Assembly (NCBI GenBank): GCA_021107345.1
Contig: JAIOSX010000149.1
Location: 1 to 5,991, forward strand
Length of the DNA: 5,991 nt
Source: Candidatus Aegiribacteria sp.
GTDB taxonomy: Bacteria > Fermentibacterota > Fermentibacteria > Fermentibacterales > Fermentibacteraceae
Reading direction: 5' to 3'
How positions within the stretch are numbered: the first letter of the stretch is position 1; each line of letters begins with the position of its first letter. The notes below the pieces were generated by a model that worked only from the letters and a program-made list of their open reading frames with translations, was not told the DNA's origin and searched no databases. The translations under genes were made by a program, and so were the position numbers. Shown piece by piece: positions 5,122-5,991 of this stretch.

Positions 5122-5991
5122 ATGAAAAGTTCTCTCGTAGTTATTAGTTCTCTGCTGCTCGTCTTCTCCGGCATCGCGCTTGGAGATACTTCCATGGACA
5201 GAATTCTGTCCGCTCTGGAAGCAGGTGAGATCACAGATGCGCAAGCAGCTGATCTTCTGGTTCAGAGCGTAACTGATCATGATAATCTGCCTGTCCGTTA
5301 CCTTGAAGGCACCGATGCCGCCCCCTGCGGAACACCCGCTATTCTCGAAGCGGACCGTCTCATGGGTGATATGGACTCGTTTCTTGCCGACCGTCCCATA
5401 CTTAGCGGAACTGAACAGACATTTAACTCGCCTGACGGTTACTTCAAGATCCACTGGACCAATTCCGGTGCAGATGCAGTCAGCTCCTCATACGCTAATA
5501 CCGTTGCTGTCTCAGCGGATTCATCATGGCAGGTGGAGTGCACCGAAATGGATTTCATCACACCACCCCCGGACAACGGAATTGGCGGGGATGATCTCTA
5601 CGATGTTTACATCTGCTACCTTACCGGAGGAACACTTGGCTACACCAAGCGCACCGGTGAATACCAGCCCCCCGATTCCAGCCAGGCCTGCACCGCCAGC
5701 CATATCGTAATAGGCAGCACTATCTCAGGCCTCGGACAGAGAGATTGTGTTATGGCCCACGAATTCCAGCACGCAATCCAGTTCTCCTACAGCTTCGAAG
5801 AACCCACATGGTTCATGGAGAACTGCGCGGTCTGGATGGAGGAAATGGTATATCCCGATGTTAACGACTATCTTATGTATATCAGTTCCGGTGACAACCC
5901 GCTTCGTAAACCATGGATGGATATCCGCTCCGGAAGCATGTACTGGTACGGTGGTTTCACCTGGCCATGGATGATGTGGAACAGATGGAAC
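5122..5991 (+). CDS. Secreted HEXXH metalloprotease-like protein, N-terminal part (cut by window edge)
   Basis: An open frame of 290 codons running off the right edge. Residues 1-21 form a clear signal peptide (Lys2, hydrophobic 5-18, cleavage likely after ALG at 19-21), so the product leaves the cytoplasm. Residues 24-60 (SMDRILSALEAGEITDAQAADLLVQS then LPVRYLEG) look like a short helical prosegment, followed by APCGTPAILEA. The zincin motif HEFQH is at 213-217 in VMAHEFQHAIQFSY, followed by WFMENCAVWMEEM (230-242) with Glu233 or Glu240/241 as candidate third ligand. This layout resembles the MXAN_6640-type putative metalloproteases common in myxobacteria and FCB-group bacteria. Four cysteines after the signal (including C73, near CGTP) could form disulfides. 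An AAGGA site lies 7 nt before the ATG. The C-terminus, where any sorting domain would be, is not visible. Protease activity is inferred from the motif only; substrate unknown. Confidence 0.85.
   Translation, partial: MKSSLVVISSLLLVFSGIALGDTSMDRILSALEAGEITDAQAADLLVQSVTDHDNLPVRYLEGTDAAPCGTPAILEADRLMGDMDSFLADRPILSGTEQTFNSPDGYFKIHWTNSGADAVSSSYANTVAVSADSSWQVECTEMDFITPPPDNGIGGDDLYDVYICYLTGGTLGYTKRTGEYQPPDSSQACTASHIVIGSTISGLGQRDCVMAHEFQHAIQFSYSFEEPTWFMENCAVWMEEMVYPDVNDYLMYISSGDNPLRKPWMDIRSGSMYWYGGFTWPWMMWNRWN

Noticed and set aside
5023..5454. A 143-codon open frame on the minus strand.
   Set aside because: It is antisense to the signal peptide and front part of the secreted metalloprotease and covers its promoter; composition is that of a shadow frame.

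Overview
The window comes from a Gram-negative (diderm) bacterium of moderate GC content. It carries a Kdo sugar (LPS inner core) pathway, a predicted outer-membrane beta-barrel protein and a secreted protein with a zinc-protease motif. The PorV/UPF0164-like barrel, the beta-CASP nuclease and the MXAN_6640-like protease together resemble members of the Fibrobacteres-Chlorobi-Bacteroidetes side of the tree or related candidate phyla. That placement is an impression from gene style and was not tested by any search.

Minus strand, read from right to left: (1) an RNA-type beta-CASP metallo-beta-lactamase protein, 4872-3481, with a strong ribosome binding site and a GTG start. (2) After 75 bp, an outer-membrane barrel protein of PorV/UPF0164 style, 3405-2305. 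(3) The Kdo cassette kdsB (2320-1598), kdsA (1650-820), kdsC (823-341) and kdsD (348 to beyond the left edge). From the barrel gene onward every neighbouring pair overlaps (16, 53, 4 and 8 nt), so this block is almost certainly one transcript with coupled translation.

Together KdsD (ribulose-5-P to arabinose-5-P), KdsA (plus PEP to Kdo-8-P), KdsC (to Kdo) and KdsB (to CMP-Kdo) provide the complete route to activated Kdo for lipid A glycosylation. The barrel protein in front is an envelope protein that may share regulation with LPS synthesis.

Plus strand: after a 249-bp divergent intergenic region with a plausible sigma-70 promoter and a small inverted repeat, a secreted HEXXH protein starts at 5122 and runs off the right edge. 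I found no RNA genes, insertion sequences, CRISPR arrays or phage signs. The region looks like core chromosome. The most unusual points are the dense overlaps (especially the 53-nt kdsB/kdsA one), atypical residues in otherwise conserved KdsB, KdsA and KdsC motifs, and the poorly characterised secreted metalloprotease.
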